Shown here piece after piece: positions 21,641 through 33,439 of a stretch of 64,000 nt of DNA. Origin of the DNA: Oikopleura dioica (taxonomy: Eukaryota; Chordata; Appendicularia; Copelata; Oikopleuridae). The notes under the pieces are model-generated. The model was not told the DNA's origin. It saw only the letters and a program-made list of their open reading frames with translations, and did no database searches. The stretch lies in the NCBI GenBank assembly GCA_907165135.1, contig OU015567.1:67001-131000 (forward strand), given 5' to 3'. The stretch's first letter is position 1; each line of letters begins with the position of its first letter. A program made the translations under genes and the position numbers.

Positions 21641-23989
21641 ACCATCGAAAAAAAAATTTTTTTTTTGATTTTTTTTCTGTTGGGTTTGAGAGGCTCAGAA
21701 TCAACCAAAATGACGCTCGGAAGACGGCAGAAACGCTGCAAATAAAATAAGGGCAAAAAACAAACTTTCAAAATTTTGACCTCGTTTTTGGGCAATTCAT
21801 GATAACAATGACCATCGAAAAAAATTTTTTGAATTTTTTTCTGTTGGGTTTGAGAGGCTCAGAATCAACCAAAATGACGCTCGGAAGACGGCAAAAACGC
21901 TGCAAATAAAATAAGGGCAAAAACAAACTTTCAAAATTTTGACCTCGTTTTTGGGCGATTCATGATAACAATGACCATCGAAAAAAATTTTTTGAATTTT
22001 TTCTGTTGGGTTTGAGAGGCTCAGAATCAACCAAAATGACGCTCGGAAGACGGCAAAAACGCTGCAAATAAAATAAGGGCAAAAAACGAACTTTCAAAAT
22101 TTTGACCTCGTTTTTGGGCGATTCATGATAACAATGACCATCGAAAAAAATTTTTTGAATTTTTTTCTGTTGGGTTTGAGAGGCTCAGAATCAACCAAAA
22201 TGACGCTCGGAAGACGGCAGAAACGCTGCAAATAAAATAAGGGCAAAAACAAACTTTCAAAATTTTGACCTCATTTTTGGGCGATTCATGATAACGATGA
22301 ACATCGAAAAAAATTTTTTGAATTTTTTCTGTTGGGTTTGAGAAGCTCAGAATCAACCAAAATGACGCTCGGAAGACGGCAGAAACGCTGCAAATAAAAT
22401 AAGGGCAAAAACGAACTTTCAAAATTTTGACCTCGTTTTTGGGCGATTCATGATAACGATGACCATCGAAAAAAATTTTTTGAATTTTTTCTGTTGGGTT
22501 TGAGAGGCTAAGAATCAATCAAAATGACGCTCGGAAGACGGCAAAAACGCTGCAAATAAAATAAGGGCAAAAACAAACTTTCAAAATTTTGACCTCGTTT
22601 TTGGGCGATTCATGATAACAATGACCATCGAAAAAAATTTTTTGAATTTTTTCTGTTGGGTTTGAGAGGCTCAGAATCAACCAAAATGACGCTCGGAAGA
22701 CGGCAAAAACGCTGCAAATAAAATAAGGGCAAAAAACAAACTTTCAAAATTTTGACCTCGTTTTTGGGCGATTCATGATAACAATGACCATCGAAAAAAA
22801 ATTTTTTTTTTGAATTTTTTCTGTTGGGTTTGAGAGGCTCAGAATCAACCAAAATGACGCTCGGAAGACGGCAAAAACGCTGCAAATAAAATAAGGGCAA
22901 AAAACGAACTTTCAAAATTTTGACCTCGTTTTTGGGCGATTCATGATAACAATGACCATCGAAAAAATTTTTTGAATTTTTTCTGTTGGGTTTGAGAGGC
23001 TCAGAATCAACCAAAATGACGCTCGGAAGACGGCAGAAACGCTGCAAATAAAATAAGGGCAAAAACAAACTTTCAAAATTTTGACCTCATTTTTGGGCGA
23101 TTCATGATAACGATGAACATCGAAAAAAAAATTTTTTTTTTGAATTTTTTTTCTGTTGGGTTTGAGAAGCTCAGAATCAACCAAAATGACGCTCGGAAGA
23201 CGGCAGAAACGCTGCAAATAAAATAAGGGCAAAAAACGAACTTTCAAAATTTTGACCTCGTTTTTGGGCGATTCATGATAACGATGACCATCGAAAAAAA
23301 AAATTTTTTTTTGAATTTTTTTTCTGTTGGGTTTGAGAGGCTAAGAATCAATCAAAATGACGCTCGGAAGACGGCAAAAACGCTGCAAATAAAATAAGGG
23401 CAAAAAACAAACTTTCAAAATTTTGACCTCGTTTTTGGGCGATTCATGATAACAATGACCATCGAAAAAATTTTTTGAATTTTTTCTGTTGGGTTTGAGA
23501 GGCTCAGAATCAACCAAAATGACGCTCGGAAGACGGCAAAAACGCTGCAAATAAAATAAGGGCAAAAAACGAACTTTCAAAATTTTGACCTCGTTTTTGG
23601 GCGATTCATGATAACAATGACCATCGAAAAAAATTTTTTGAATTTTTTCTGTTGGGTTTGAGAGGCTCAGAATCAACCAAAATGACGCTCGGAAGACGGC
23701 AAAAACGCTGCAAATAAAATAAGGGCAAAAACGAACTTTCAAAATTTTGACCTCGTTTTTGGGCGATTCATGATAACAATGACCATCGAAAAAAATTTTT
23801 TGAATTTTTTCTGTTGGGTTTGAGAGACTCAGAATCAACCAAAATGACGCTCGGAAGACGGCAGAAACGCTGCAAATAAAATAAGGGCAAAAAACAAACT
23901 TTCAAAATTTTGACCTCATTTTTGGGCGATTCATGATAACGATGAACATCGAAAAATTTTTTTGAATTTTTTCTGTTGGGTTTGAGAAG
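21641..23989. repeat. Satellite block 3 (about 14 monomers)
   Basis: Monomers are of the same type as block 1. Many share GATAACAATGACCATCG, a local variant that suggests recent local duplication. The block ends inside a monomer at TTTGAGAAG where an LTR inserted. Confidence 0.96.
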
Positions 23990-25282
23990 TGATATCCTTC
24001 GGGAACAACGCCTCAAGCAACACAAAAATTTATTTCACGGCCAAATATTTACGTCAATTCGGTTCTACGTTAGTTTAAATTTGTCTTGTCAGCTTGGTAT
24101 CACCAAATTGATCAGACATTTTTCCAAAAATCATTTCACGATATTCTTCTCAAAATGAAAAGATGGTCAGTTTTTACGAGCCAGATTGACCCAAAATTGT
24201 GTTATCATCATGTCATCTCTTTACGATTTCTACTTTTATCATTGGAATGCTCATATGCTCTCATCATAGTCAACGGGTCGGAAATTAATTAAGGGTTTAT
24301 TCAGTCTAGGATTAATGTGTATGTACGCATACTTTGGAAAAAATCTTAATTTGTTTCTGACTATTCTAGTGCGATCTGACGTCCATTCATCAAAAATATG
24401 CAATTCGCAAAACCGCATGTTTAATCTATTTATTGATATTTCTTATCATTGCTTTGCGATTTTAAAAGTTCGATTATTGACAGTTCATACGATTCAACTT
24501 CTACAACAAGATAGCCGTCAACACCTTCTTCAACAACAACTACTCCAACGAGCCGATAAACCGTCGTATCATCTCGGTGCCGTGGGGTCGGACAAACTCT
24601 ATGTCAGGGCGTCCGCTTGTCGCAAATTAGCTCATCCGTAAGAGAAGATACGGTGCGAACCGCGACAGTAACTTCCCCCGGGTATGTTCCTTGGAATTTG
24701 CTTCTTCTATGATTTCAATTTTGATAAATTTATTTTATAAAATCCTGACCAAATTTTATTCAATTTATTTGTTAAAATTTTGTACATATTCTTTTTCTTT
24801 TCTCATCCTTTTATATTTTTCAATCCTAATTAACAGTCACTTCTACGGTCACATAGTGAGAAGTTTTAGTGGCTGTTATTATTTTCTGCTTTTTATTATC
24901 AAAAAAAATTAATTTGCGTTTTATCTCGTCACGCGCGGCGCCGGCTTCAAAATCCTTTGAAAATAACTTGCTTGGCAAGTTCGACCAGCTCATCATCCGA
25001 AAAGAAATCGATCCGAAAGGATTTCCCGCAAGAAAAACCGCTAAAGAAAGCCACGGGCTCTCTTCCTTGTTTTCAAAAGAAAAATTGTTTTTCAAAAACA
25101 ACCGCTTGTTCAAAAACACTGATCAAATCTCGCTGCTATTTAACCCCGCGTCGCGCCTTTTTCAGTCATTCAAATCACAAATAAAACCACGCAAATTTAA
25201 AATTTGATTCTCGTTATTTTGGCTTGGCATTCTAGAGTTAGAGATCGAGCAAAATTCTTGCAGGACAGCCGCTTCCGTATCA
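23990..25282 (+). repeat. Complete A/E-family LTR, left half of a compound insertion
   Basis: It starts TGATATCCTTCGGG and ends CCGTATCA. It resembles the E LTR (CAAGCAACACAAAAA variant) and keeps the segment missing from the A LTR. The hairpin is at 24832-24877. The preceding five bases AGAAG (23985-23989) reappear at 26499-26503, after the second LTR. Confidence 0.9.
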
Positions 25283-26498
25283 AGCTAGTTTGCGACAAGC
25301 GGACGCACTGACAGAGAGTTTGTCCGACCCCACGGCACCGAGATGATACGACGGTTTATCGGCTCGTTGGAGTAGTTGTTGTTGAAGAAGATGTTGACGA
25401 CTTCCTTGTTGTAGAAGTTGAATCGTATGCACTGTCAATAATCGAACTTTAAAAATCGCAAAGCAATGATAAAAAATATCGATAAATAGATTAAACATGC
25501 AGTTTTGCAAATAGCATATTTTTGGATGAATTGACATCAGATTGCACTAGAAAAGTATTATGATGAGAGCATATGAGCATTCCAATGATAGAACGTATAG
25601 ATCGTAAGGAGATGACATGATGATAAGACAATTTTGGGTCAATCTGGCTCGTTAAAACTGACCATCTTTTCATTTTAAGTAGAATATCGTGAAATGATTT
25701 TTGCAAATATGTCTGATCAATTTGGTGATACCAAGCTGACAAGACAAATTTAAACTAACGTAGAACCGAATTGGCGTAAATATTTCGCCGTGAAATAAAA
25801 ATTTTTTATTTGGCTTGAGGCGTTGTTCCCTAAGGATATCATAGCTCATCCGTAAGAGAAGATACGGTGCGAACCGCGACAGTAACTTCCCCCGGGTATG
25901 TTCCTTGGAATTTGCTTCTTCTATGATTTCAATTTTGATAAATTTATTTTATAAAATCCTGACCAAATTTTATTCAATTTATTTGTTAAAATTTTGTACA
26001 TATTCTTTTTCTTTTCTCATCCTTTTATATTTTTCAATCCTAATTAACAGTCACTTCTACGGTCACATAGTGAGAAGTTTTAGTGGCTGTTATTATTTTC
26101 TGCTTTTTATTATCAAAAAAAAAATTAATTTGCGTTTTATCTCGTCACGCGCGGCGCCGGCTTCAAAATCCTTTGAAAATAACTTGCTTGGCAAGTTCGA
26201 CCAGCTCATCATCCGAAAAGAAATCGATCCGAAAGGATTTCCCGCAAGAAAAACCGCTAAAGAAAGCCACGGGCTCTTTTCCTTGTTTTCAAAAGAAAAA
26301 TTGTTTTTCAAAAACAACCGCTTGTTCAAAAACACTGATTGAATCTCGCTGCTATTTAACCCCGCGTCGCGCCTTTTTCCGGCATTCAAATCACAAATAA
26401 AACCACGCAAATTTTAAATTTGATTCTCGTTATTTTCGCTTGGCATTCTAGAGTTAGAGATCGAGCAAAATTCCTGCAGGACAGCCGCTTCCGTATCA
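25283..26498. repeat. Rearranged second LTR with inverted 5' half
   Basis: From 25283 to about 25841 the sequence is the reverse complement of the first ~560 bases of an A-type LTR, including the A-specific 84-base deletion and the CAAGCCAAATAAAAA variant. From about 25842 to 26498 it is the forward second half of the 23990-type LTR, with its hairpin at 26046-26091. The breakpoint is at the palindrome AGCT in GCAAACTAGCTCATCC. The result is an LTR with its first half flipped and taken from another subfamily. Confidence 0.85.
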
Positions 26499-27769
26499 AG
26501 AAGCTCAGAATCAACCAAAATGACGCTCGGAAGACGGCAGAAACGCTGCAAATAAAATAAGGGCAAAAAACGAACTTTCAAAATTTTGACCTCGTTTTTG
26601 GGCGATTCATGATAACGATGACCATCGAAAAAAAATTTTTTGAATTTTTTCTGTTGGGTTTGAGAGGCTAAGAATCAATCAAAATGACGCTCGGAAGACG
26701 GCAGAAACGCTGCAAATAAAATAAGGGCAAAAAACGAAATTTCAAAATTTTGACCTCATTTTTGGGCGATTCATGATAACGATGACCATCGAAAAATATT
26801 TTTTTGGGTTTTTTCTGTTGGGTTTGAGAGGCTCAGAATCAACCAAAATGACGCTCGGAAGACGGAAAAAACGCTGCAAATAAAATAAGGGCAAAAACGA
26901 ACTTTCAAAATTTTGACCTCGTTTTTGGGCGATTCATGATAACGATGACCATCGAAAAAATTTTTTTGAATTTTTTCTGTTGAGTTTGAGAGGCTCAGAA
27001 TCAACCAAAATGACGCTCGGAAGACGGCAGAAACGCTGCAAATAAAATAAGGGCAAAAACGAATTTTCAAAATTTTGACCTCGTTTTTGGGCGATTCATG
27101 ATAACGATGACCATCGAAAAATTTTTTTGAATTTTTTTTCTGTTGGATTTGAGAGGCTTAGAATCAACCAAAATGACGCTCGGAAGACGGCAGAAACGCT
27201 GCAAATAAAATAAGAGCAAAAAACGAATTTTCAAAATTTTGACCTCGTTTTTGGGCGATTCATGATAACGATGACTATCGAAAAAAAATTTTTGAATTTT
27301 TTCTGTTGGGTTTGAGAGGCTTAGAATCAACCAAAATGACGCTCGGAAGACGGCAGAAACGCTGCAAATAAAATAAGGGCAAAAAACGAAATTTCAAAAT
27401 TTTGACCTCGTTTTTGGGCGATTCATGATTACGATGACCATCGAAAAAAATTTTTTTTTGAATTTTTTTTCTGTTGGGTTTGAGAGGCTCAGAATCAACC
27501 AAAATGACGCTCGGAAGTGGGCAGAAACGCTGCAAATAAAATAAGGGCAAAAACGAATTTTAAAAATTTTGACCTCGTTTTTGGGCGATTCATGATAACG
27601 ATGACCATCGAAAAAAATTTTTTTGAATTTTTTCTGTTGGGTTTGAGAGGCTCAGAATCACCCAAAATGACGCTCGGAAGACGGCAAAAACGCTGCAAAT
27701 AAAATAAGGGCAAAAAACGAAATTTCAAAACTTTGATCTCGTTTTTGGGCGATTCATGATAACGATGAC
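26499..27769. repeat. Satellite block 4 (7-8 monomers)
   Basis: It starts with AGAAGCTCAG, completing the monomer interrupted at 23989, and ends with the ATGAC duplication of element D at 27765-27769. Confidence 0.96.
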
Positions 27770-28799
27770 TGATACCGATTTGCTGCTCAAATGCTCTCTT
27801 AGCTAGAATTCTTGCAAAGAATGACGCCAAAATTTCAAAACGTGGCTGTATTATTTTGAGTATGGAGAGAGTGATTTTTCAAATTTTCAAATTTTCAATT
27901 CGCATTTCGCGCAGGTGCGTTTCTTTCCAAATAAGGCGCGGCGCATTTCGCGCCATGTTTTTCTTTCCAAATATGGTGAGCGCTTTTCGCGCAATTGTTT
28001 TTCTGTCAATCGAAATTCGCCGAAACAGCCACGTTCGCTTCGAAATTAATCCCAAGAAATAAATTTTATCAAAAAGTTCAACTTCCCACTATGTGGCCAT
28101 ATCCCTTTTTGATAGAATTTAATAAATTTTTACTAATACTTTTCCAAAGCCAGTTCCAATAATCGTTGTCAGTCCATTGCGTAGTCGTCGTTGTTGCCAG
28201 AGAAGTCGCCGCCATTGTTGAAGCTGCAATTCTGTCGGTTTTGAGGAGAGTGGTCAGCTTTCCTTAAGCGAGCCAGAAAAGTGTTCAATCAATTTTGCCT
28301 ACCTAGGAGTACTTACAGACAGCGCCATCCCGAGGAGCACGGGGTCACACTGTCAAGCCGCTTAAAGCGGAACTCAGCTAGAGGATGAAATCCATGCAAC
28401 AGCTCTGTTGTAGTAGTAGAAAATGCCGATCGATTTTTTATCGTCAAGAAGAATTGCCATCATCGTTTTGAAGACATAGAAGAGTCAGCTTGATTCATCA
28501 ATAATAATTACCAGTTCAAAAATTAAATAAAAGAAGTAGTGAGCACTAGAAAGAGTTAAATAAAGAACCGCCGAAACGGGTGGCTAATGTGCCTTTGATT
28601 TGTGAAATAACGCGTACGTTATGAGGGAAAAATAGAGATTTATGAATTCATGCAAGCATCCGAGATTTGGCTCCGAAAATCGTCGGAACATAAAACTGTG
28701 AAATTCATGCCTAATCAACCTAATTGGCGAAAATATTTATGTGACTGGGATATTCAATTTTTCATTTTTTTTCTTGTGTTCTTTCCTTTATTCGTATCA
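27770..28799 (-). repeat. 3' LTR of element D
   Basis: It reads TGATACCGATTTG at its left on the plus strand and TTCGTATCA at its right. The hairpin is at 28067-28114 with five A and five T in the outer stem. It is preceded on the minus strand by a GAAAAAAGAT purine tract and an ACC...GGT stem at about 28800-28830. Confidence 0.93.
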
Positions 28800-28860
28800 G
28801 TATGACCACTCATGGGTATCTTTTTTCGGAGCATCTTTTAAGGAAGAAACAAATTGAATA

Positions 28861-31653
28861 TTAGATATTTGGTCCGAATATGAGATCATTGTTCTTTTTT
28901 GGATGATTCGGATATAATTTTTCAAAAGCAGAATTAATAAATAAAATCATTTCTGACTTATTTTGCAAAACACATTTTGGCAGGTTATACTCAGCAATAA
29001 GAACTTTCAATTCAGGTTTTTTCAAATCATAAAGAGTTTTTTCCTTTTTCAAATTTAAAATTGAAAAGAAAAGTAACTCTCCGCATGCATTTTTTCGCCA
29101 ATTAGGGTGATTTTTCCAAATATACTCTCTTATTTTTATTCTTAGATCTGATATCGTTTCCGTTGTCAAATATTGAACATCAAACTTATGCAAGATAAAT
29201 CTAAGTGCTTCTTTTGTTAATTCACCCAACTTCAAAATACACCCATTTTCAATTGCCATATTCTCTTCAAGCTCCTCAATTCTCGATTCTATTCTCTGGA
29301 AAAAACTTTCATGCTCGTTTTCTAATTTAAATGTTATTGAAGTATCGAAGTTTTCACAAATCATTTCCGACATATCATTTGACTCTTCATCAGAGCTATC
29401 TTTTGGGTCTAAATTTGGTATTTTAGAGCAAGGAATGGAGTCTTTCGATGATTCTCTTTCGCGTTTCCGATTTGCCGAAATATCTAATTTATCGTAAGAA
29501 ATAAGGGGTTCTTGATCTTCCGTTATTATATTTTCATGGACTGTTTCTGTTTCAACCGTAGATAATTCTTCGTCTACCGTCACTTCCCAATGAGAATTTT
29601 CCTCAATTTCCCACTCCGAATCAGATGAAATAAGGGACCCAGAGACCGGAAAATCGTCAGGTTTAGGTATCGCTTCAATATTTTGCGAACTATCGGGCTC
29701 TCTTAAACTCTGTTCATTCTCGATTATTGATACACAAGAACTTTCCTCAGAGGAAGATTCCATAGATTCAATTGTATCAACAATCAAGTCTGAAAAAATA
29801 TTCTCAAAAACAATATCAATTAATGAATTAACTATGTTGTCTATTTTTTCTTCTATTTCATCTTCCTTCATTGAAATAGGTGGACAAGAATAAAAACCAC
29901 TTGAAAAACTTTCTCGCTCGAAAACATTGTCTTTGTGGAAGGTCGAAAAATCGTCTTGAATATCTGGAAGTTCAACTGAGAGACCTAAATCTTCCGAATC
30001 CTCTTTTCGCGCGTTAAATTTTTTCAAATGATCAGCGTGTCGCCGAAACTCTTTATCATCAGACGCGACTGTATACCAAGTTCCCTCTTTCGATTTATTT
30101 TTTATTTTATACGGCCCAAGAAAAGCTGGTTTTTTCGCGTCGAAATTTTTGATAAGAACCATGTCGCCGATTTGATAAGGCACAAATTTTGGGTTTGAAA
30201 ATTTCTCAAGCCTATTTTGTTTTTCATCTTCGATCAATTTTTTAATTTGTTGAAAATCAATATCACTTTTTTCGAAAGAAGCCCTAAAATTTGGATCAAA
30301 AATGTCATGAGCGTTTTTCACGCCCATTTGAAGGGAATAAGGGGATGTTTTCGTGACTGAATGCTCGCTTGAATTAAGGTCATGGACAACCTCTTGAAGG
30401 TTCTGATCCCAATTTACTAACCCACAACGTGCACGTAATCTACTTTTAAGGGTTCGATTATAATTTTCCACTTGCCCATTAGAAGAAGGATGCCTTGGAG
30501 GAGTAAAATGAGGGTCTATATGATTTTCTTTCATAAATTTCTCGATCTCTGAATGTTCCCTAGCATTGTCGAGCACAACAATTTTTGGATAAATTGGATT
30601 TTTGAAAATCACACTTTTAAATTTTTCAAGGAGATATTTAGAATTACGAGATTTAAGAGGTTCACAATATCCGAATTTCGAGAAAAAATCGATCATTACC
30701 ATTACATATTTATTTCCATGATCAGTTGGAGGTAACGTGATCAGATCGAATCCAAAAACTTCAAAAGGTCCGTTTGGTGTTTTGAAGGTCAAAACCGGCG
30801 CTTTATTGGGGTGAAAATCAGGCTTATCTTTTTGACAATACGAACATGTTCTAACAAATTCTCTTATTGCTTGACGCATTCTAGGCCATATATACTTGAC
30901 GGATATTTTTGAAAAAACTTGATCGATTCCAGCGTGGCAATATTCATGGTAATTTTTAATAAGTTCACTCTCTAAACTTTTTGGAACTAAAATTCGTCTA
31001 TTTCCTGAATCATCGAAAAAAATAATTTGATCATTTTCCGAAATAGTCAAATTTTCTCTCAAAAGCCAATAAAATGTTATATCACCTGATGGATTGTGAG
31101 GCCATCTATCTATCGTCAAAAATTTTCTTATCTTGGTTAAAAGAGGATCAAGCATCTGAAGCTCGCAAAATTGTTTTTGAGTTATTTTAATTGAATTTAT
31201 AAGGGGCTGATTTTGAATCGTAGTTTGTCTACTCAAACAGTCACTTATCTGCATTTTTGACGAGGGTTTTTGAATTGTTCTAAAATTAAATCCTTGAATT
31301 TCCGTTATCCATCTCGTGATTTTTTGATTATAGGTTCTTAGTGTTCGAACGTATTTAATGTTTGAATTATCTGTAATCCAATCAAAACTATTGTAAGAAA
31401 GATAGATTGACCACTTCATCATGCATTGTTTGGCGGAAAATAATTCTTTTTCTTTAATTGTGTATCGTGATTGAGTTTCGTTAAAATTACCACTGTTATA
31501 GCCTACAGGGATCAAACACTCACTAGAATGGTGATGAGAATTATCCCTACAATTTTTTTCACAAATATAGAGTACCCCACCGTATGCATTATTTGACGCG
31601 TCTGTCTCTAAAACGAAAAGCGCATTGTCTACTGGGGGTATTTTGAGCTTCAT
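28861..31653 (-). CDS. pol: pol of D: RNase H, integrase, linker and SAP-like tail (open 930 codons)
   Basis: One uninterrupted frame covers the C-terminal part of the polyprotein; the first Met is internal, not a real start. RNase H acidic residues are D18, about E69, D95 and D138. Integrase shows zinc ligands H236, H240, C270 and C273, then D303, D362 and E396 with 33 residues between the last two, as expected for Ty3/gypsy. GPY is at 513-515. A serine/acid-rich linker (about 550-790) carries SYDKLDISANRKRERES. The tail (800-930) has helices GELTKEALRFIL and DLRIKIREYI, a PNWRKN motif, then TLYDLKKPELKVLIAEYNLP, which resembles a SAP motif. It ends LIFGPNI. Confidence 0.9.
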   Translation of the reverse strand: MKLKIPPVDNALFVLETDASNNAYGGVLYICEKNCRDNSHHHSSECLIPVGYNSGNFNETQSRYTIKEKELFSAKQCMMKWSIYLSYNSFDWITDNSNIKYVRTLRTYNQKITRWITEIQGFNFRTIQKPSSKMQISDCLSRQTTIQNQPLINSIKITQKQFCELQMLDPLLTKIRKFLTIDRWPHNPSGDITFYWLLRENLTISENDQIIFFDDSGNRRILVPKSLESELIKNYHEYCHAGIDQVFSKISVKYIWPRMRQAIREFVRTCSYCQKDKPDFHPNKAPVLTFKTPNGPFEVFGFDLITLPPTDHGNKYVMVMIDFFSKFGYCEPLKSRNSKYLLEKFKSVIFKNPIYPKIVVLDNAREHSEIEKFMKENHIDPHFTPPRHPSSNGQVENYNRTLKSRLRARCGLVNWDQNLQEVVHDLNSSEHSVTKTSPYSLQMGVKNAHDIFDPNFRASFEKSDIDFQQIKKLIEDEKQNRLEKFSNPKFVPYQIGDMVLIKNFDAKKPAFLGPYKIKNKSKEGTWYTVASDDKEFRRHADHLKKFNARKEDSEDLGLSVELPDIQDDFSTFHKDNVFERESFSSGFYSCPPISMKEDEIEEKIDNIVNSLIDIVFENIFSDLIVDTIESMESSSEESSCVSIIENEQSLREPDSSQNIEAIPKPDDFPVSGSLISSDSEWEIEENSHWEVTVDEELSTVETETVHENIITEDQEPLISYDKLDISANRKRERESSKDSIPCSKIPNLDPKDSSDEESNDMSEMICENFDTSITFKLENEHESFFQRIESRIEELEENMAIENGCILKLGELTKEALRFILHKFDVQYLTTETISDLRIKIREYIWKNHPNWRKNACGELLFFSILNLKKEKTLYDLKKPELKVLIAEYNLPKCVLQNKSEMILFINSAFEKLYPNHPKKNNDLIFGPNI

Positions 31654-31714
31654 TGCATTATCGCATATAATATTTTGAAGCTTGCTTAACGCGCTCGAAG
31701 CCTCGTCTGTCCAT

Positions 31715-33439
31715 TTAAACCCGTTTCTCCAAGTTTTTGTAATTGGTAATGCTATTGCCGAAAAATTTTTTTATAAATCTACGATGAAAGTTTAAAAGTC
31801 CAAAAAGACTTTGCGCACTCTCCTTAGAACTAGGAATTTTAAGATTTCTTATAGCCTGAATTTTATCCGTTGAAGGAGAAATATTACCCTGAGAAATAAA
31901 ATAGCCACAAAATGTCACCGACCTTGTAAAAAATGAAGCTTTTCGAGAGTTTATCCTAAGATTATTCGCATCTAGAATATGAAAAAATTTTTTGAGGTTC
32001 AAAAAATGCTCTTGTTCTGTTTTACTATGAATAAGAATATCGTCCATGTACGGTAATATTTCGGTTTTATCTACACCTTTTAGTGCCTGATCAATTACTC
32101 TCATGAAAAAACTTGGTGCATTTCGACAGCCCATAGGCATGCGTAAAAATCTAAATTGACCGAACTCGTTCGAAAATGCCGTTTTATCTTTTGATTCTTC
32201 TGTTAAAGCGATCTGATGAAACCCCTTAATAAGGTCTATCGAAGAGAAAATAGTACTTTTATCTAAATACGACAACGAATCCTCTAAATTCGGCAGGGTG
32301 TAGTGCATCTGAATAGTCACATCATTTAACTTTCTGAAATCAATGACAAGACGAAATCGTCCATCTTTTTTTCTTACAAGAATACTCGGACTATTCCACG
32401 GGCTAGAACATCGCTCTATAAATTTATTATCCATAAATTTATCCAAAAGATCTCTTAAAACATTCCTCAAGCTAAAAGGAGTGCGAAACGGGGCTGAAGA
32501 AATGGGGAAGTCTGTATCTGTGTCTATTGAAAATTTTTCAATTGTACATTCTGGAAGCGAGTCATCCTCGTCCAACAAAAGATGTGCAAAATCATCTAAA
32601 AGAGCGTCAAAATCAATTTTTATTTTCGAAGAGTTAATTTTACCGACGGAAATATTTTTAAGGTTTTTATGCTTTATGTTTTTTATTCTCGCTATTTCAA
32701 CGATTTCATGTAATTTAACAAAAACTGTACCCGCAGGAATTTTGATGACTGTGTCTGTTGGATTTATAATAAGAAGACGAAATTTTGGGCAATTTTTATC
32801 GACAACTTGAAAGCTTGGGATAAGCTGCAATTTAGAATTTCCTAGATTAGACTGATCAAATGAAAGACTTTTCGATTTTTCAAGATCTTTGATTTTCAAA
32901 TCAATTATGCATTCTGATTTAGGCCTAAAAGAAAAGTTATCGGTAGAAAAACCATCATATTCACGATCCTTATTTTTGTCCTCGTTGATTTCAAAATTAT
33001 CGTCTGTTTTAATTTGATTAAGTTTTGCAAACCGTTCAATTGGTCCTGATTGAATTATTTTACGACGGTGAAGGTTTATCATTATCTCGTTATCTTGAAT
33101 AGCTGGCACTCCCAAAATAGGGCTCAAATTGTCAGGAACAACGTAAAATTCTGATTTTCCCCAATTTACATTTTCAATGATGATATCCGCTTCGACCTTT
33201 CCCAAAATATCAATTTGTCCGCCGGAGTAATTTACCGCTTCAGTTTTTGTTTTTTGGATTTTTATGTTTTTTGGTATGTTTTTCTTACAAATGCAATTTA
33301 ATTGTGATCCAGTATCTAATAAAAATCGAACAGGTGAATTAAAAATATTTACAGTTACATAAAATTGTTCGCCTATTTTATTGATGGAGATTTTTGGAAC
33401 GGAAATTTGACCAGAATTCGTTCCAAAATTTAGTTTTTT
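31715..33439 (-). pseudogene. pol: pol of D: protease and reverse transcriptase
   Basis: Entered from gag by -1 frameshift at 33433-33439, the frame runs through a DTGS protease site near 33320 and an ILGVPAI strand near 33115. Reverse transcriptase follows, with WNSPSILVRKKDG, the FRKLND strand, RMPMGCRNAP and YMDD near 32045. The frame breaks at about 31770 where a run of seven T (plus strand) replaces the expected six. Joining across that run leads into the following 930-codon frame. This single homopolymer break may be a sequencing error. Confidence 0.88.

Noticed and set aside
21797-23838. Minus-strand frames across satellite monomers (for example reading CRLPSVILVDSEPLKPNRK repeatedly)
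   Set aside because: They arise because the period is near a multiple of three and stops are rare on that strand. The frame changes whenever the A/T run changes length, and the same peptide appears in different frames; no coding constraint is visible.
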